This document shows, piece by piece, positions 16,310 to 24,756 of a stretch of 45,663 nt of DNA; the first letter of the stretch is position 1, and each line of letters starts with the position of its first letter. The notes below the pieces were generated by a model that saw nothing but the letters and a program-made list of their open reading frames with translations, had not been told where the DNA came from and searched no databases. The position numbers were made by a program, and so were the translations under genes. Origin of the DNA: Streptomyces sp. S3(2020) (GTDB lineage Bacteria; Actinomycetota; Actinomycetes; Streptomycetales; Streptomycetaceae); assembly GCF_013044505.1 (NCBI RefSeq), contig NZ_JABERD010000071.1:1-45663 (forward strand), written 5' to 3'.

Positions 16310-17161
16310 CTAGTCCGCCTCTTGTTGGCTCTGTTTGTCAAGGAGGAGGTGGATTGGCCAGGTGAGGTCGGGTGAGCGCTCACCCTCTGGCGTCACGACG
16401 AACCCGAACTGCTCCGGGCCCCGGCTGGAGTAGTCGCTGTCAGATGTGTGCGGGGTGAGGGGGCGGCCCAGGGCTGACAGCCCCATGACAGTGGGTGCGG
16501 GCCACGTAGCACTGAGAAACGCCCAGAACATCGGCAGACGTACCTGGAGCGCCTCGGACGGAGTGCCTTCGAATCCGAGTTCATCCCAGCAAGTGAGGAG
16601 TACGGCCAGCTGTGGGCTTCCCGGTCGAACTCCTGGGGACGACATGCCCCTGACGTAAACGAGCATTTGCAGAAGCTCAATGAGGCGCGCCTGGTCCGAG
16701 ATCTGGTGAGCCGGATTCTCGGGCGCTGCTTTACGCAAGTCGGAAAGGGGTCGTGAGAGCACGTCGTCGCCCAACTGCGTCTGTTGGAGGCGGATCATCA
16801 GCATCCAGCGGTCCGCCTGCTGGACACGCGTGCACCAGGCATCCGACACGCGGCGAGTTTCGATCATGGATTTGATCTGCTCGCCGCCGTACTCGGGCCA
16901 GATGATTTGTCCGGATGTGCCGTCTTCCTGCGATACGGGCCACACGCTGTCCACATAGATGGAGGTGGCCGTGTGATCGGCTGCTTTTCCTTCACTGAGG
17001 CTTTCTAGTGCCGCTTCGAACGGCTCAAGGTTTGTAGCCTGGCCGTTCATACGCAGTCGGCAGTCCTTCTTCATGAGCCGCCTGAGCATTTGCGCCCCAT
17101 AATGCGTTTTACCTACACCACTCTCGCCGAGCAGAAGGATGGAATCGCCGGAACCACTCAT
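16310..17161 (-). CDS. Second GTPase of the conflict operon (TRAFAC/DO-GTPase type, atypical)
   Basis: A 283-aa P-loop protein. Walker A/G1 is GESGVGKT at residues 12-19. The G3 region appears as IIWPEYGGEQ (about 87-95) with the usual Asp replaced, and a G4-like VLLTCWDELG lies near residue 188. The body matches the double-GTPase pairs found in GAP1/GASH systems, where one partner is degenerate. Its ATG overlaps the stop of the first GTPase by 4 nt (17158-17161), so the two should be made in equal amounts. Whether it hydrolyses GTP cannot be told from sequence; it may be a nucleotide-binding sensor. Confidence 0.83.
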   Translation of the reverse strand: MSGSGDSILLLGESGVGKTHYGAQMLRRLMKKDCRLRMNGQATNLEPFEAALESLSEGKAADHTATSIYVDSVWPVSQEDGTSGQIIWPEYGGEQIKSMIETRRVSDAWCTRVQQADRWMLMIRLQQTQLGDDVLSRPLSDLRKAAPENPAHQISDQARLIELLQMLVYVRGMSSPGVRPGSPQLAVLLTCWDELGFEGTPSEALQVRLPMFWAFLSATWPAPTVMGLSALGRPLTPHTSDSDYSSRGPEQFGFVVTPEGERSPDLTWPIHLLLDKQSQQEAD

Positions 17162-18123
17162 GCCGGTTTCACCCCGTACATGAAGAGCGGGTCGTCGCTG
17201 CCTGACGGGACTGACGGTAGGGCGGCGTGCGGCCGTCGTGAGGTGAGTGCCCAGTCGAGGAGTCGAGTCAGAACGTCATCTGCCTGTCGTTCGCCGGCAT
17301 CGCCCGGGGTGACACTGACCGAGAATTCCTCAGCCTCGGGCATCGGGCCGAATACCGATTGGCGGACGGACTCCTCCATTGCGGGAGCGATAGAGACATC
17401 TGATTTGGTCCACACCAACGCAACGGGGCGTGATTGTCGCTCGTCGGCCACACGGGCGGCGAGTAGCTGCAGGGCGCTACGGGCGGATCCCATGCTTGCG
17501 CCCGACAGAGCTTCGCGGTCGGCGACGAGAAGAAAAACGTCCGCGTGTTCGGCGATCCAGCGGGCTCCTGCAGCTTCGGATCCGTCCTTGTTGATGGCCC
17601 ACTTCTGGAACCACTCGCCAGGTGCGTCGGTGAAGAGGTAGTCCACGGGCTGCTTCTGCCCGGCACGAAAGCTCAGATGCAGCAACCCCGGAGCCCGCCC
17701 GCTGCGGCTCGCGGTGTGCGGGGGAAACCCGGGCGCCTGCCCGGGGGCCCAGCGCAGGGATTCCGCCACTGCCTCCCAGCCGGCCAGCGAGAAGGAGCCT
17801 GCAAACTGGCCTGCGCGCAATTCGGCGGCGCCTCGGCCCAACAGCAGGTACCAGGCGCCTAACATTGTCGTCTTCCCTGCGTTCTGCGGTCCGATAGTCG
17901 CGATGATCCGGGGACGGGCTCGGCCGGCGACGAAGGCGAGATCGGCAAGTCCCAGTGCACTGCCGGACCAGGGCAGCAGTACATCACCGGTCGGCTCGGG
18001 CACGGAAGTGTCCTTGCCCGAGCCGTGATATACGGGGCATGCAGAGAGGTCGACGTGGCCGAGAGCGCAGCCGGTGTCGGGAACGAAGCAGCTCTGCTGT
18101 GGGCAGTCGTCCATACCGTTCAC
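17158..18123 (-). CDS. First GTPase of the conflict operon (TRAFAC/DO-GTPase type) with N-terminal Zn ribbon
   Basis: A 321-aa protein. Cysteines 7, 12, 19 and 29 plus nearby His form a short zinc-ribbon-like N-terminus. The GTPase core has G1 GPQNAGKT (78-85), G3 TDAPGEW (Asp166) and G4 WTKSD (238-242), all canonical, so this is the better candidate for true GTP hydrolysis. It belongs to the GTPase pairs found next to GAP1 and GASH proteins. The GTG at 18123 overlaps the GASH stop (18120-18123) and its own stop overlaps the next GTPase start, giving a tightly coupled run. It probably acts as the switch that detects a trigger and signals to GAP1 (inference from the family). Confidence 0.87.
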   Translation of the reverse strand: MNGMDDCPQQSCFVPDTGCALGHVDLSACPVYHGSGKDTSVPEPTGDVLLPWSGSALGLADLAFVAGRARPRIIATIGPQNAGKTTMLGAWYLLLGRGAAELRAGQFAGSFSLAGWEAVAESLRWAPGQAPGFPPHTASRSGRAPGLLHLSFRAGQKQPVDYLFTDAPGEWFQKWAINKDGSEAAGARWIAEHADVFLLVADREALSGASMGSARSALQLLAARVADERQSRPVALVWTKSDVSIAPAMEESVRQSVFGPMPEAEEFSVSVTPGDAGERQADDVLTRLLDWALTSRRPHAALPSVPSGSDDPLFMYGVKPA

Positions 18124-19469
18124 CCTCGGCTTCGCCGCTTGCTGCTGCGGCTGGCCTTACTGGCGGCTGTGGCGCTGGTGGCCTGGAGTTCGCGGAACAC
18201 CCAGCATGCCCACTGCGCCAACGTCAGGCGTGCAGCGTCTGGCACTCCGGTCAAGCGGCGGAATGCGCTCCGGTCGCGTGAGGCAGGCGCATCGCAGTGG
18301 GCGATCAGCGCGATCACCGGACCGCGGCCTTCGGGCGGCGCCGTGAGTAGCGCTCCCGCACCGCGAGCCATATCCAGCGACTTCTCGGTCTGCGCAAGCT
18401 CGACTAGGTCACTGACCGCGTAGGTCTGTTCCGTGTCAACCAGGGGAAGGGACATCACCGTCTCAGCCAGGAAGGCCACCACGCTGCCAGGGGATGACAC
18501 CGGCACCTGCTGGTGCAGGTCGAAGGCCATCAGCGTTGCCGCCGCGGTCGGGGGCAAGTCCCGGTAGCTGACCCGGCGGGTCGGAGAGAACAGCGACTCT
18601 TTCCACCACACCAGGGCCACCCTGCGCTGGAGGCTTGTGGTGGCGGCTGCCACGGCGGTCAGCGCCTCGGCAACGTACTCGGAGACGCCTGTTGCCAGTG
18701 ACCGGATGGGCTCCGACAAGTCGGCGTTGCCAACGGTCAGTCCGTTTACAGCCGTATCCAGGGCCTCAGCCACAGAAACAGCCATACGGTTACCGAACTC
18801 ACCTGCCCAGTGCACAGGGTTATTGTGCGGCGAGTGTGGATTTCCGTTCGAGACCAACTGTTGCCCCTGCTGCGGGTCAACGTAATGAGGGCCTGCCGCC
18901 GCATAGAAGCCGGCCTTGAGATGGTCGACATCCGTAGGGTCGGCGGTCACCGTCAGTGGCGTGAGCTCCGGTACCTTAAGGTCCGCGATTGGGGCTGAGA
19001 TGGAGGAGGGCACCGCCCACTCCGCTTCGGCCCGCGCATCGACGTCCTTCTCGATCTCCATGATCACGTCGGCCCACACCGCTGTGTCGGCACTCGGCAC
19101 CGAAACCGAGAAAGCATTGCGAGCCAGGGCAACGAAAGCCGCTCCGACGGAGGGGGTGTCCGTAGCTGCCTGGACCAAACCCTCGAGAACAATGGCGCGA
19201 GCCACGGCAACCGGTGTGCCGGAGAACGTGTTCACGTACGTCACCCAGTGCTTGCTGAGGGCATCGAGCGCTTCGACGATCACGGGGTCGTCCCCGTCCA
19301 CCTCGGGGTCGACAGCCGCGAGGACGTATGCCACTGCTTTGGAAGGAGACTTCCTCAGCTCACTGGCCAGCTCACCGGCAGCAGCGCCGATCTTGTCGAG
19401 CTTAGCGTCGTCTCCATTGACATCGATGAGCCCGCCTTTCAGGAAACGCAGAAGGATGCTCTCAGCCAC
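18120..19469 (-). CDS. GASH-like (GTPase-associated system helical) protein
   Basis: A 449-aa, almost wholly helical protein without catalytic motifs. It starts MAESILLRFLKGGLIDVNGDDAKLDKIG and contains VALVWWKESLFSPTRRVSYRDLP and a C-terminal basic tail. Its position as first gene of an operon with two GTPases and a GAP1-like protein, and the LVWWKESLYS-type segment, match the GTPase-associated system helical domain family. The GTG at 19469 has only a weak G-rich SD. It might be the scaffold or trigger sensor; that is inference. The promoter should lie within 19470-19930, which it shares with the divergent kinase gene. Confidence 0.78.
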   Translation of the reverse strand: MAESILLRFLKGGLIDVNGDDAKLDKIGAAAGELASELRKSPSKAVAYVLAAVDPEVDGDDPVIVEALDALSKHWVTYVNTFSGTPVAVARAIVLEGLVQAATDTPSVGAAFVALARNAFSVSVPSADTAVWADVIMEIEKDVDARAEAEWAVPSSISAPIADLKVPELTPLTVTADPTDVDHLKAGFYAAAGPHYVDPQQGQQLVSNGNPHSPHNNPVHWAGEFGNRMAVSVAEALDTAVNGLTVGNADLSEPIRSLATGVSEYVAEALTAVAAATTSLQRRVALVWWKESLFSPTRRVSYRDLPPTAAATLMAFDLHQQVPVSSPGSVVAFLAETVMSLPLVDTEQTYAVSDLVELAQTEKSLDMARGAGALLTAPPEGRGPVIALIAHCDAPASRDRSAFRRLTGVPDAARLTLAQWACWVFRELQATSATAASKASRSSKRRSRG

Positions 19470-19933
19470 TTACGCCCCACCCTTGCCGTGCTGATGATTC
19501 CCCTCCGGGGGGGGATCACATTCCGCTGTCACACTGCGGTCAGATGCCAGGCAACTCAGCATGCCGCCACAGGTCGTTCACGTCTTGCAGCCGCTTAGGC
19601 CCTGGACTGCAAGTCAGACAACAGAGCATAAGCGACAACAGGAGAACCACGGGCCGGTAGAGTCTGAAGTGGGCGTGTTCGGCGGGGTGTTACGTCACCT
19701 TGCACTCCGGGGATCATGAGTATGCCGTCGCGTGGCCCGGCGAAGGTGAGTTGGGGGCCGGTCGGCCGCACGACGGCCTGTTATAAATCGAGGCTCTTCG
19801 CGGAGGGCTCGGGGACCGGCTGGGCGGGCACGGCACGGGTGGATCTCATCTGATGCCAACAGGCGTGGGGCGCCGACGATCCCCGCTAGGGTTCACACCT
19901 TATCCACAATTGCTCTCGGCGGGGGACTTGTTC
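19470..19933. other. Intergenic region between the conflict operon and the kinase gene
   Basis: About 460 bp between divergent genes. It must hold promoters in both directions but I cannot assign -35/-10 pairs with confidence. A small hairpin CCCCTCC-GGGG type element lies at about 19500-19515, close to the GASH start, and an AT-rich TTATAAATC stretch at about 19780-19788 could be the kinase -10 area. No small ORF with a good RBS was seen. Confidence 0.4.
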
Positions 19934-21622
19934 GTGTCGAGGATTGCTGCTCGTCGTGCTTCGGACCCGGCTCGGATCGGGCGCTTCCGGGTGGTCGGGG
20001 TGCTGGGCGCGGGTGGGATGGGCACCGTGTACGCCGCGGTCGGGGAGCGGGGTGAGCGGGTAGCGGTGAAGGCCGTGCGCGCCGGGCAGGCTGCGGATGA
20101 CCAGTTCCGGGCCCGATTCCGGCGCGAGGTGCAGGTTCTGCGGCGGGTGTCGGGTCCGTGTCTGGTGCCGCTGCTGGAGGCCGATCCCGAGGCGGACATC
20201 CCGTGGCTGGCGACGGCCTACGTACCCGGCTTGACGCTCGGAGAGCACACGTCGGTGCACGGGCCGCTGGCTGGGATCCAGCTGCACCTGTTCGCCGCGG
20301 GGACGGCCGGGGCGCTCGCGGCCGTGCACGCCGCCGGGGTGGTCCACCGCGATCTGAAACCCGCGAATGTGATCCTGGCCCCGGACGGGCCGCGGGTGCT
20401 GGACTTCGGTATCGCCCACGTCTCCGACGGCACCGCGGTCACCCGTACCGGCCTGCTCACCGGGACCCCGGGCTGGCTGAGCCCCGAGTATTACCGTGAC
20501 GGCACTGCCGGGCCGTCAGGGGATGTCTTTGCCTGGGGTGTGCTGCTTGCCTTCGCGGCCACCGGCCGCCACCCCTTCGGCGCCGGCAATGCCGAGGCCG
20601 TCGCCTTCCGTGTCCTCAGCGCCGAGCCGGACCTCGACGGTGTCCCCGACGACATGCTCAGCCTGGTGACGGCGTGCCTCGCCAAAGACCCGGGCCATCG
20701 GCCGTTGTCCGCCGTCGTGGCGCAGAAGACCGCCGAGCTGCTCGGCGAGCAGGCGACTCAGGTCCTCGGGGATGTCCACGACAGGCCGACCGCGGTCCCG
20801 AACCTGATCGCCGAGCAGTGGCATCCCCCGACCGTCGAAGACCCCGCCTGGCCGGCTTCCGCGACACGCCCTCCCTACAGCCGCGCCCGGCTCATCGTCG
20901 TCGCGGCCACTGTGTTCGCCGCGGCCGCCACAGGGACCTGGTTCGCGCTGGACCCGGGCCACGCCTCAGCGCGCGCCACCCACTCCCCACACACGGCCGC
21001 GTCCCGCCCCACCCTCGGCGCCACACCGGCTGGGACCACGTCACCTCCCGCCCGTTCCGCCGTCACCGAGTCGCAGACCCCGACCGTCGCGGCGTCGTCC
21101 GCGCCGACGCAGACCCAGGTGATCACCCTCAGCCCCTGGTCCCCAGTCGGCACTCCGGCAACCGGCATCACCATCACCGACCGTGCCAGCGGCTCTTGCT
21201 TCGGGACCGCCGAATCCACGATGCGCACGGACGCCTGGCGCTGCACCGCCGGCGACCGAATCCTCGACCCCTGTTTCTCCCCGGACTCCAATCCCTCGGA
21301 CACCAGCGCTCTGTGCCTGGACGGAGCTCCCGACCGCATGGTCGAACTGTCGGTCCCCGAGGGCTTCCCCGGCAACAACAACCACATGCCGGACGGACCC
21401 GACATCGAACCGATCACCCTCGTCCTGACCAACGGCGCCCGCTGCTCGTTCGCCGGTGGAGGCACCGCAACGCTCGCGGGACAACGCCTGAACTACGGCT
21501 GCGACAACGGCGGCTACCTGTACGGCTACCCGAACAAGACCGCCGCCGTGTGGACCATCTCGTACGCCGCTCCCGGCAGCGGAGCCAGCGTCTCCACGCC
21601 GATCACGACTGTCTACGAGTAG
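19934..21622 (+). CDS. Membrane-anchored Ser/Thr protein kinase (Hanks/PknB type)
   Basis: About 562 residues. The kinase domain is complete: GAGGMGTVY glycine loop, VAVKAV lysine, HRDLKPANV catalytic loop, DFGIAH metal loop, and a GTPGWLSPE activation segment. A single membrane helix (LIVVAATVFAAAATGTWFAL) follows a short juxtamembrane region, then a Ser/Thr/Pro linker and an extracellular cysteine-containing domain of about 180 residues (SGSCFGTAES, WRCTAGDRILDPCFSP, ARCSFAGGG). Start GTG 19934 is chosen because a GGGGG run is about 9 nt upstream and it precedes the kinase domain closely; an in-frame ATG at 19853 would add 27 residues. It may sense a cell-surface signal; no direct link to the adjacent conflict operon is shown. 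Confidence 0.9.
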   Translation: MSRIAARRASDPARIGRFRVVGVLGAGGMGTVYAAVGERGERVAVKAVRAGQAADDQFRARFRREVQVLRRVSGPCLVPLLEADPEADIPWLATAYVPGLTLGEHTSVHGPLAGIQLHLFAAGTAGALAAVHAAGVVHRDLKPANVILAPDGPRVLDFGIAHVSDGTAVTRTGLLTGTPGWLSPEYYRDGTAGPSGDVFAWGVLLAFAATGRHPFGAGNAEAVAFRVLSAEPDLDGVPDDMLSLVTACLAKDPGHRPLSAVVAQKTAELLGEQATQVLGDVHDRPTAVPNLIAEQWHPPTVEDPAWPASATRPPYSRARLIVVAATVFAAAATGTWFALDPGHASARATHSPHTAASRPTLGATPAGTTSPPARSAVTESQTPTVAASSAPTQTQVITLSPWSPVGTPATGITITDRASGSCFGTAESTMRTDAWRCTAGDRILDPCFSPDSNPSDTSALCLDGAPDRMVELSVPEGFPGNNNHMPDGPDIEPITLVLTNGARCSFAGGGTATLAGQRLNYGCDNGGYLYGYPNKTAAVWTISYAAPGSGASVSTPITTVYE

Positions 21623-21772
21623 CGCGCTGACAGCCACGCTGCTGAATCGGCGGATAGTGGCATCGGTCGCCGGATCCGGCTGAGCGGAATCGGTCATGGC
21701 TGACTTGCGCTCTTTCGGGCTCGTCCTGCGTTGCTGAGACTCTCGCTTCAGGAAGGTTCGGGGGAGGGCGAG

Positions 21773-22102
21773 ATGGCTGTTCAACGTGGACGGAAGCCGG
21801 CTCGTCGTAGCGGGCGGGCCACAGGAGCAAAGCCGATCGTGCTCGGCGGAGGCGGCCTGCTCATCGTGCTGATGGCGTTCTGGTCGGAGGTGTGGCCGTA
21901 CGTCGTTGGGAGCGTAGTCCTCGGCGGTATCGGAGCTATCGGCTGGTGGCTGTTGCGCACCGACCGGAGGGTGTGTGCTCGGGACCGCCGTTGGCGCCAG
22001 GACGAGGCGGTGAAGGCCGGTCGGCGGACCCTGGCCGAGGTGGATGCGATGGTGTGCACTGAATTCGAGGAGCTGGTCGCCGACTTGTGTGGATCCTTGT
22101 GA
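21773..22102 (+). pseudogene. Truncated Mrr-type restriction endonuclease (membrane N-terminus only)
   Basis: This 109-aa ORF has a strong RBS (GGGGGAGGGCGAG) and matches the N-terminal half of Streptomyces proteins with two membrane helices followed by an Mrr-type PD-(D/E)XK endonuclease domain. Visible are the basic start MAVQRGRKPARRSGR, two hydrophobic segments, then RDRRWRQDEAVKAGRRTLAEVDAM and FEELVADLC, which is exactly where the Mrr catalytic domain begins. It then stops after GSL. The catalytic Asp, Glu and Lys residues are absent and the missing half was not found elsewhere in the window. It is likely a deletion or insertion scar next to the integrase gene. Confidence 0.65.
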
Positions 22103-22204
22103 GGGCTACAGAGGAAGGGGCGGTCGATCTGCTGAGACGGTCACCGAAGCAGTGCGGCTGAGGCCGCTCCTGGACGCGGAGATTGGAGGCAGGAGGGGCA
22201 GGCC

Positions 22205-23518
22205 TCAGGACGCGGACGCCGCGCAAGCTACGAAGGTAGACCCGTTCCGCAACGACGTCGTCGGAGCGTCGATGTGTGAGAACGCGGTTCCGAACACGGT
22301 GACCATGACCTCCTCCACAGCGAGAGGTGGGTGGGCGTAGATATCCCAGGTCTCGGAGAATTTGGCGTGCCGGGAGAGTGCTTGCACGGTCTTCGGGTCG
22401 TGCTTGCCGGAGCCGCCGAGCGTGGTGGTGTAGAAGTGCTTGAGGTCGTGGAAGCGGGTTCTGTCCGGAAGTCCAGCTTGCTTCACGGCCTTTCGCCATT
22501 TCTGGTGGAAGTCGCTGATCAGTACGGGTCGGCCGTAACGGTTCGTGACGATCAGGCCCTCGTCCGGCGGCTCGTCGTAGCCGCGTGCCCGGCGGCGGCG
22601 CTCGGCGCCTGGTGAGACGGGCTCCGGCTCCGAGAAACGTGACACGTGGTGTAGCAGCCGCTCGATCAGGAAGTGATCCACCGGCAAGGTCGCGTAACTG
22701 GCCTTGGTCTTGAGGCGTACGGCCTTACCGCGCTGCCGTTGTTCTTCGATGTGCAGCAGGTCGTGGTTCCAGGCCACCTGGCTTCGCTTCAGCCCGAAGG
22801 CCTCGCCCTGGCGTAGTCCGGCGCAGGCTCCGAGCCAGATCAGGACCTCGTAGCGTGGCGCGACCGTCCGCATTGCCGCCGCGACCGCGGCGACCTGCCC
22901 AGGAGACAGTGCAACTTTGACGCGGGGGGTGACGTCCGGGAGGTCGATCCGCGCCACGATGTTTGCAGGTAGCGGGACGTCCTCGTCCAGCATGTAGTGC
23001 ACGAGGATGCGCCAGGTCTTGAAGATCTGGACGACGGTGCAGGCAGAGTCGAGGCCTTCCTTGTCGAGGATGTAGTCGACGAAGGCCATGGAATCGGGTC
23101 GGCGCAGGCTGCTTGCACGGCGGTGGCCGGCGAAGGGCAGGATGTGGTTGCGGAGGTGGCTTTCGTAGGTGTCGCAGGTATTGGTGTTCTTCTTCCGCTT
23201 GCGTCTCCTTTCCATCATCTCGGTTGCGAAGTGTTCAACCGGCAGGCTGCCCGGATTACTGTCGCGCGAGGTCTGCCTTTCGACCTCCGTGAGCACCTTG
23301 TCCAGGTAGTCGCGGGCTTGCTGCCAGGTGGCAAAGGTCGGCCGTTTCTCCTTTCCTGCGGAGTCGGTGTACCGGGCCTGCCAGCGATGGCCTCGGCCGT
23401 GGTCCGCAGACGGGTGCAGAGGTTGCCGTGGCGTACCGCACCGGCACGGGGTGTCACCGCGTTCTGGTTTTGGATATCTCTTGTGCCAGCGATCGAACGG
23501 CTCGATTGGCTTGCTCAT
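22205..23518 (-). CDS. int: Tyrosine recombinase / integrase
   Basis: A 437-aa phage-type integrase. An N-terminal zinc-like CRCG and arm-binding region (about 20-90) precedes a core-binding SAM-like domain (about 95-190) and the catalytic domain. Active-site residues: Arg236 in GLRQGEAFGL, a beta-hairpin Lys in LKTKAS (about 270-272), His357 in FHDLKHF, His384 in LSRHAKF and the nucleophile Tyr394 in WDIYAHP. The usual Arg of the HxxR box is Lys360 here. It is the only recombinase seen in the island, so it probably catalyses integration at rnpB. It lies about 10 kb from the left and 11 kb from the right att site. No excisionase gene is evident; the nearby XRE gene could serve as regulator. 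Confidence 0.93.
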   Translation of the reverse strand: MSKPIEPFDRWHKRYPKPERGDTPCRCGTPRQPLHPSADHGRGHRWQARYTDSAGKEKRPTFATWQQARDYLDKVLTEVERQTSRDSNPGSLPVEHFATEMMERRRKRKKNTNTCDTYESHLRNHILPFAGHRRASSLRRPDSMAFVDYILDKEGLDSACTVVQIFKTWRILVHYMLDEDVPLPANIVARIDLPDVTPRVKVALSPGQVAAVAAAMRTVAPRYEVLIWLGACAGLRQGEAFGLKRSQVAWNHDLLHIEEQRQRGKAVRLKTKASYATLPVDHFLIERLLHHVSRFSEPEPVSPGAERRRRARGYDEPPDEGLIVTNRYGRPVLISDFHQKWRKAVKQAGLPDRTRFHDLKHFYTTTLGGSGKHDPKTVQALSRHAKFSETWDIYAHPPLAVEEVMVTVFGTAFSHIDAPTTSLRNGSTFVACAASAS

Positions 23519-23694
23519 GTGCCCCGCCCACGAAACTGAGCTGCATGTTGGACCTGTCGCCGACCTTTTGCACTGGCTAGGCGGTGGACGCGACGATGTT
23601 GTTGCTGCCCGCCACGGCGATGCTGTCCGTTACGACGAGTAGTTATGCACAGCTGTTCATGGTGCACGCAAAGGTGTGACGGTCGAGTCGCCGT

Positions 23695-23970
23695 GTGCCA
23701 GCACGTGAACCGTCACCGGACCCGCGACTCCTGTCCCTGGGTATGCAAATCCGTCGCCTCAGAGAGGAACGGGGATACAGCCTGGAAGAACTCGCAGAGC
23801 GCAGCGGGCTGAGCTTTCGCGGCCTCATCTATATCGAGCACGGGCAGCGCAGCCCCAGTGTTCTTACGATTTTGGACATCGCAGCAGGGCTCGATGTGGA
23901 ACCGGGGGAACTCGTCAATCACATCGCCCAGGAAGAATCCGGTAAATCTGCCCCTGATAGTTCCAGCTGA
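23695..23970 (+). CDS. Small XRE family helix-turn-helix regulator
   Basis: A 91-aa protein with one Cro/C1-type helix-turn-helix (MQIRRLREERGYSLEELAERSGLSFRGLIYIEHGQRSPSVLTILDIAAGLDV, described here in parts: helices 2-3 at about residues 30-55). It is divergent from the integrase across a gap of about 175 bp, a typical place for a regulator of integrase expression in integrative elements. The GTG at 23695 is the first possible start; the GTG/ATG near MQIRRL could also be used. Confidence 0.75.
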   Translation: MPAREPSPDPRLLSLGMQIRRLREERGYSLEELAERSGLSFRGLIYIEHGQRSPSVLTILDIAAGLDVEPGELVNHIAQEESGKSAPDSSS

Positions 23971-24024
23971 CAATCCGAGGATCGTGATTCGAGGCTGTCG
24001 CAGATCCTCGCTGGCTACCCGGCC

Positions 24025-24300
24025 ATGCGCGCCCAGGGTGAGGGCGACTTCGACGAGGAGAGTGACAGTGCCAGCACCCTGGTCGGCTTCCTGTGCCGCG
24101 CGGAACACGACCACGACGCGGTGACCGCGGCTCGGGACGACATCAGTACCGGCTACCTGCAGAAGTTCCCCATCTGCTCCGACGTCCTGCGCGGCGAGAT
24201 CGGAGTCGCCAGCGACGCAGCCCTGACCCGCGCCCTGGAGCGGCTGGAGCTGACCCTGTTCGCGGGAATGGGGGAGTGGACCCGGTGCGGTCTGGGCTGA
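24025..24300 (+). CDS. Hypothetical protein, possibly a gene fragment
   Basis: A 91-aa acidic ORF (MRAQGEGDFDEESDSASTL... ends MGEWTRCGLG). The open frame extends about 57 nt upstream of the ATG without another ordinary start codon, and the RBS is weak, so it may be the tail of a once longer gene, perhaps formerly joined to the XRE region. Codon use is consistent with coding. No family recognised. Confidence 0.4.
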   Translation: MRAQGEGDFDEESDSASTLVGFLCRAEHDHDAVTAARDDISTGYLQKFPICSDVLRGEIGVASDAALTRALERLELTLFAGMGEWTRCGLG

Positions 24301-24756
24301 GCTGAACCGTACGTCGAAGGGATGACGGCCCACGCCTCGTCTGTCCACGACAGCAGCCTGCGCTAGAGCGGATCTTCGTATCAGCGCGTGGGCCTTGAAC
24401 GACTTGAGCGAGCATTCCGTATGATCGATCAAGAGTGGGAAACGTTTGGATTGCATGGCAAGACGACCATTGTGGAGCGCCGAGGGCTCGCACTAGGGTC
24501 ATCGCTGTCACGCTGGCGGCAGGGCAGGTATGACCGCACTAGCCTGACCTAAAGGCAGGGGCTTGTGCCCGTGACCCGGGCAGCCGTGCCTCAGTTGTGC
24601 CGGGTAGGCAGCGTGGCCGTCATGGGTGGGTGCAGCAGCCGCGGCCAGCCGTGCTGGCGTGTTCAGCCCATTCCGTGAAAGGTTTCCTACCGGTAGGTAA
24701 GTAGGCGGTCGTCTCCGAAGGGCGAGCCTCCTTGAGGCGAGGGTAGAGGTAGCAAC
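24301..24756. other. Non-coding stretch with a 12-bp palindrome
   Basis: About 455 bp without a credible gene. Just before the next gene a perfect palindrome CCTACCGGTAGG (24686-24697), followed by TAAGTAGGCGG, looks like a repressor operator. A small hairpin GCCTCCTTGAGGC lies at about 24727-24739. GAGGTAGCAAC precedes the ATG at 24757. The palindrome is well placed to control the 24757 gene; no TetR-type gene lies next to it, so its binder is unknown. Confidence 0.5.

Noticed and set aside
22103..22204. Possible third att copy beside the integrase
   Set aside because: No match to the 31-bp rnpB repeat is present there.
23713..24456. 247-aa minus-strand ORF
   Set aside because: Antisense to the XRE gene and the 24025 ORF; no RBS and no domain. 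The plus-strand reading has the HTH.
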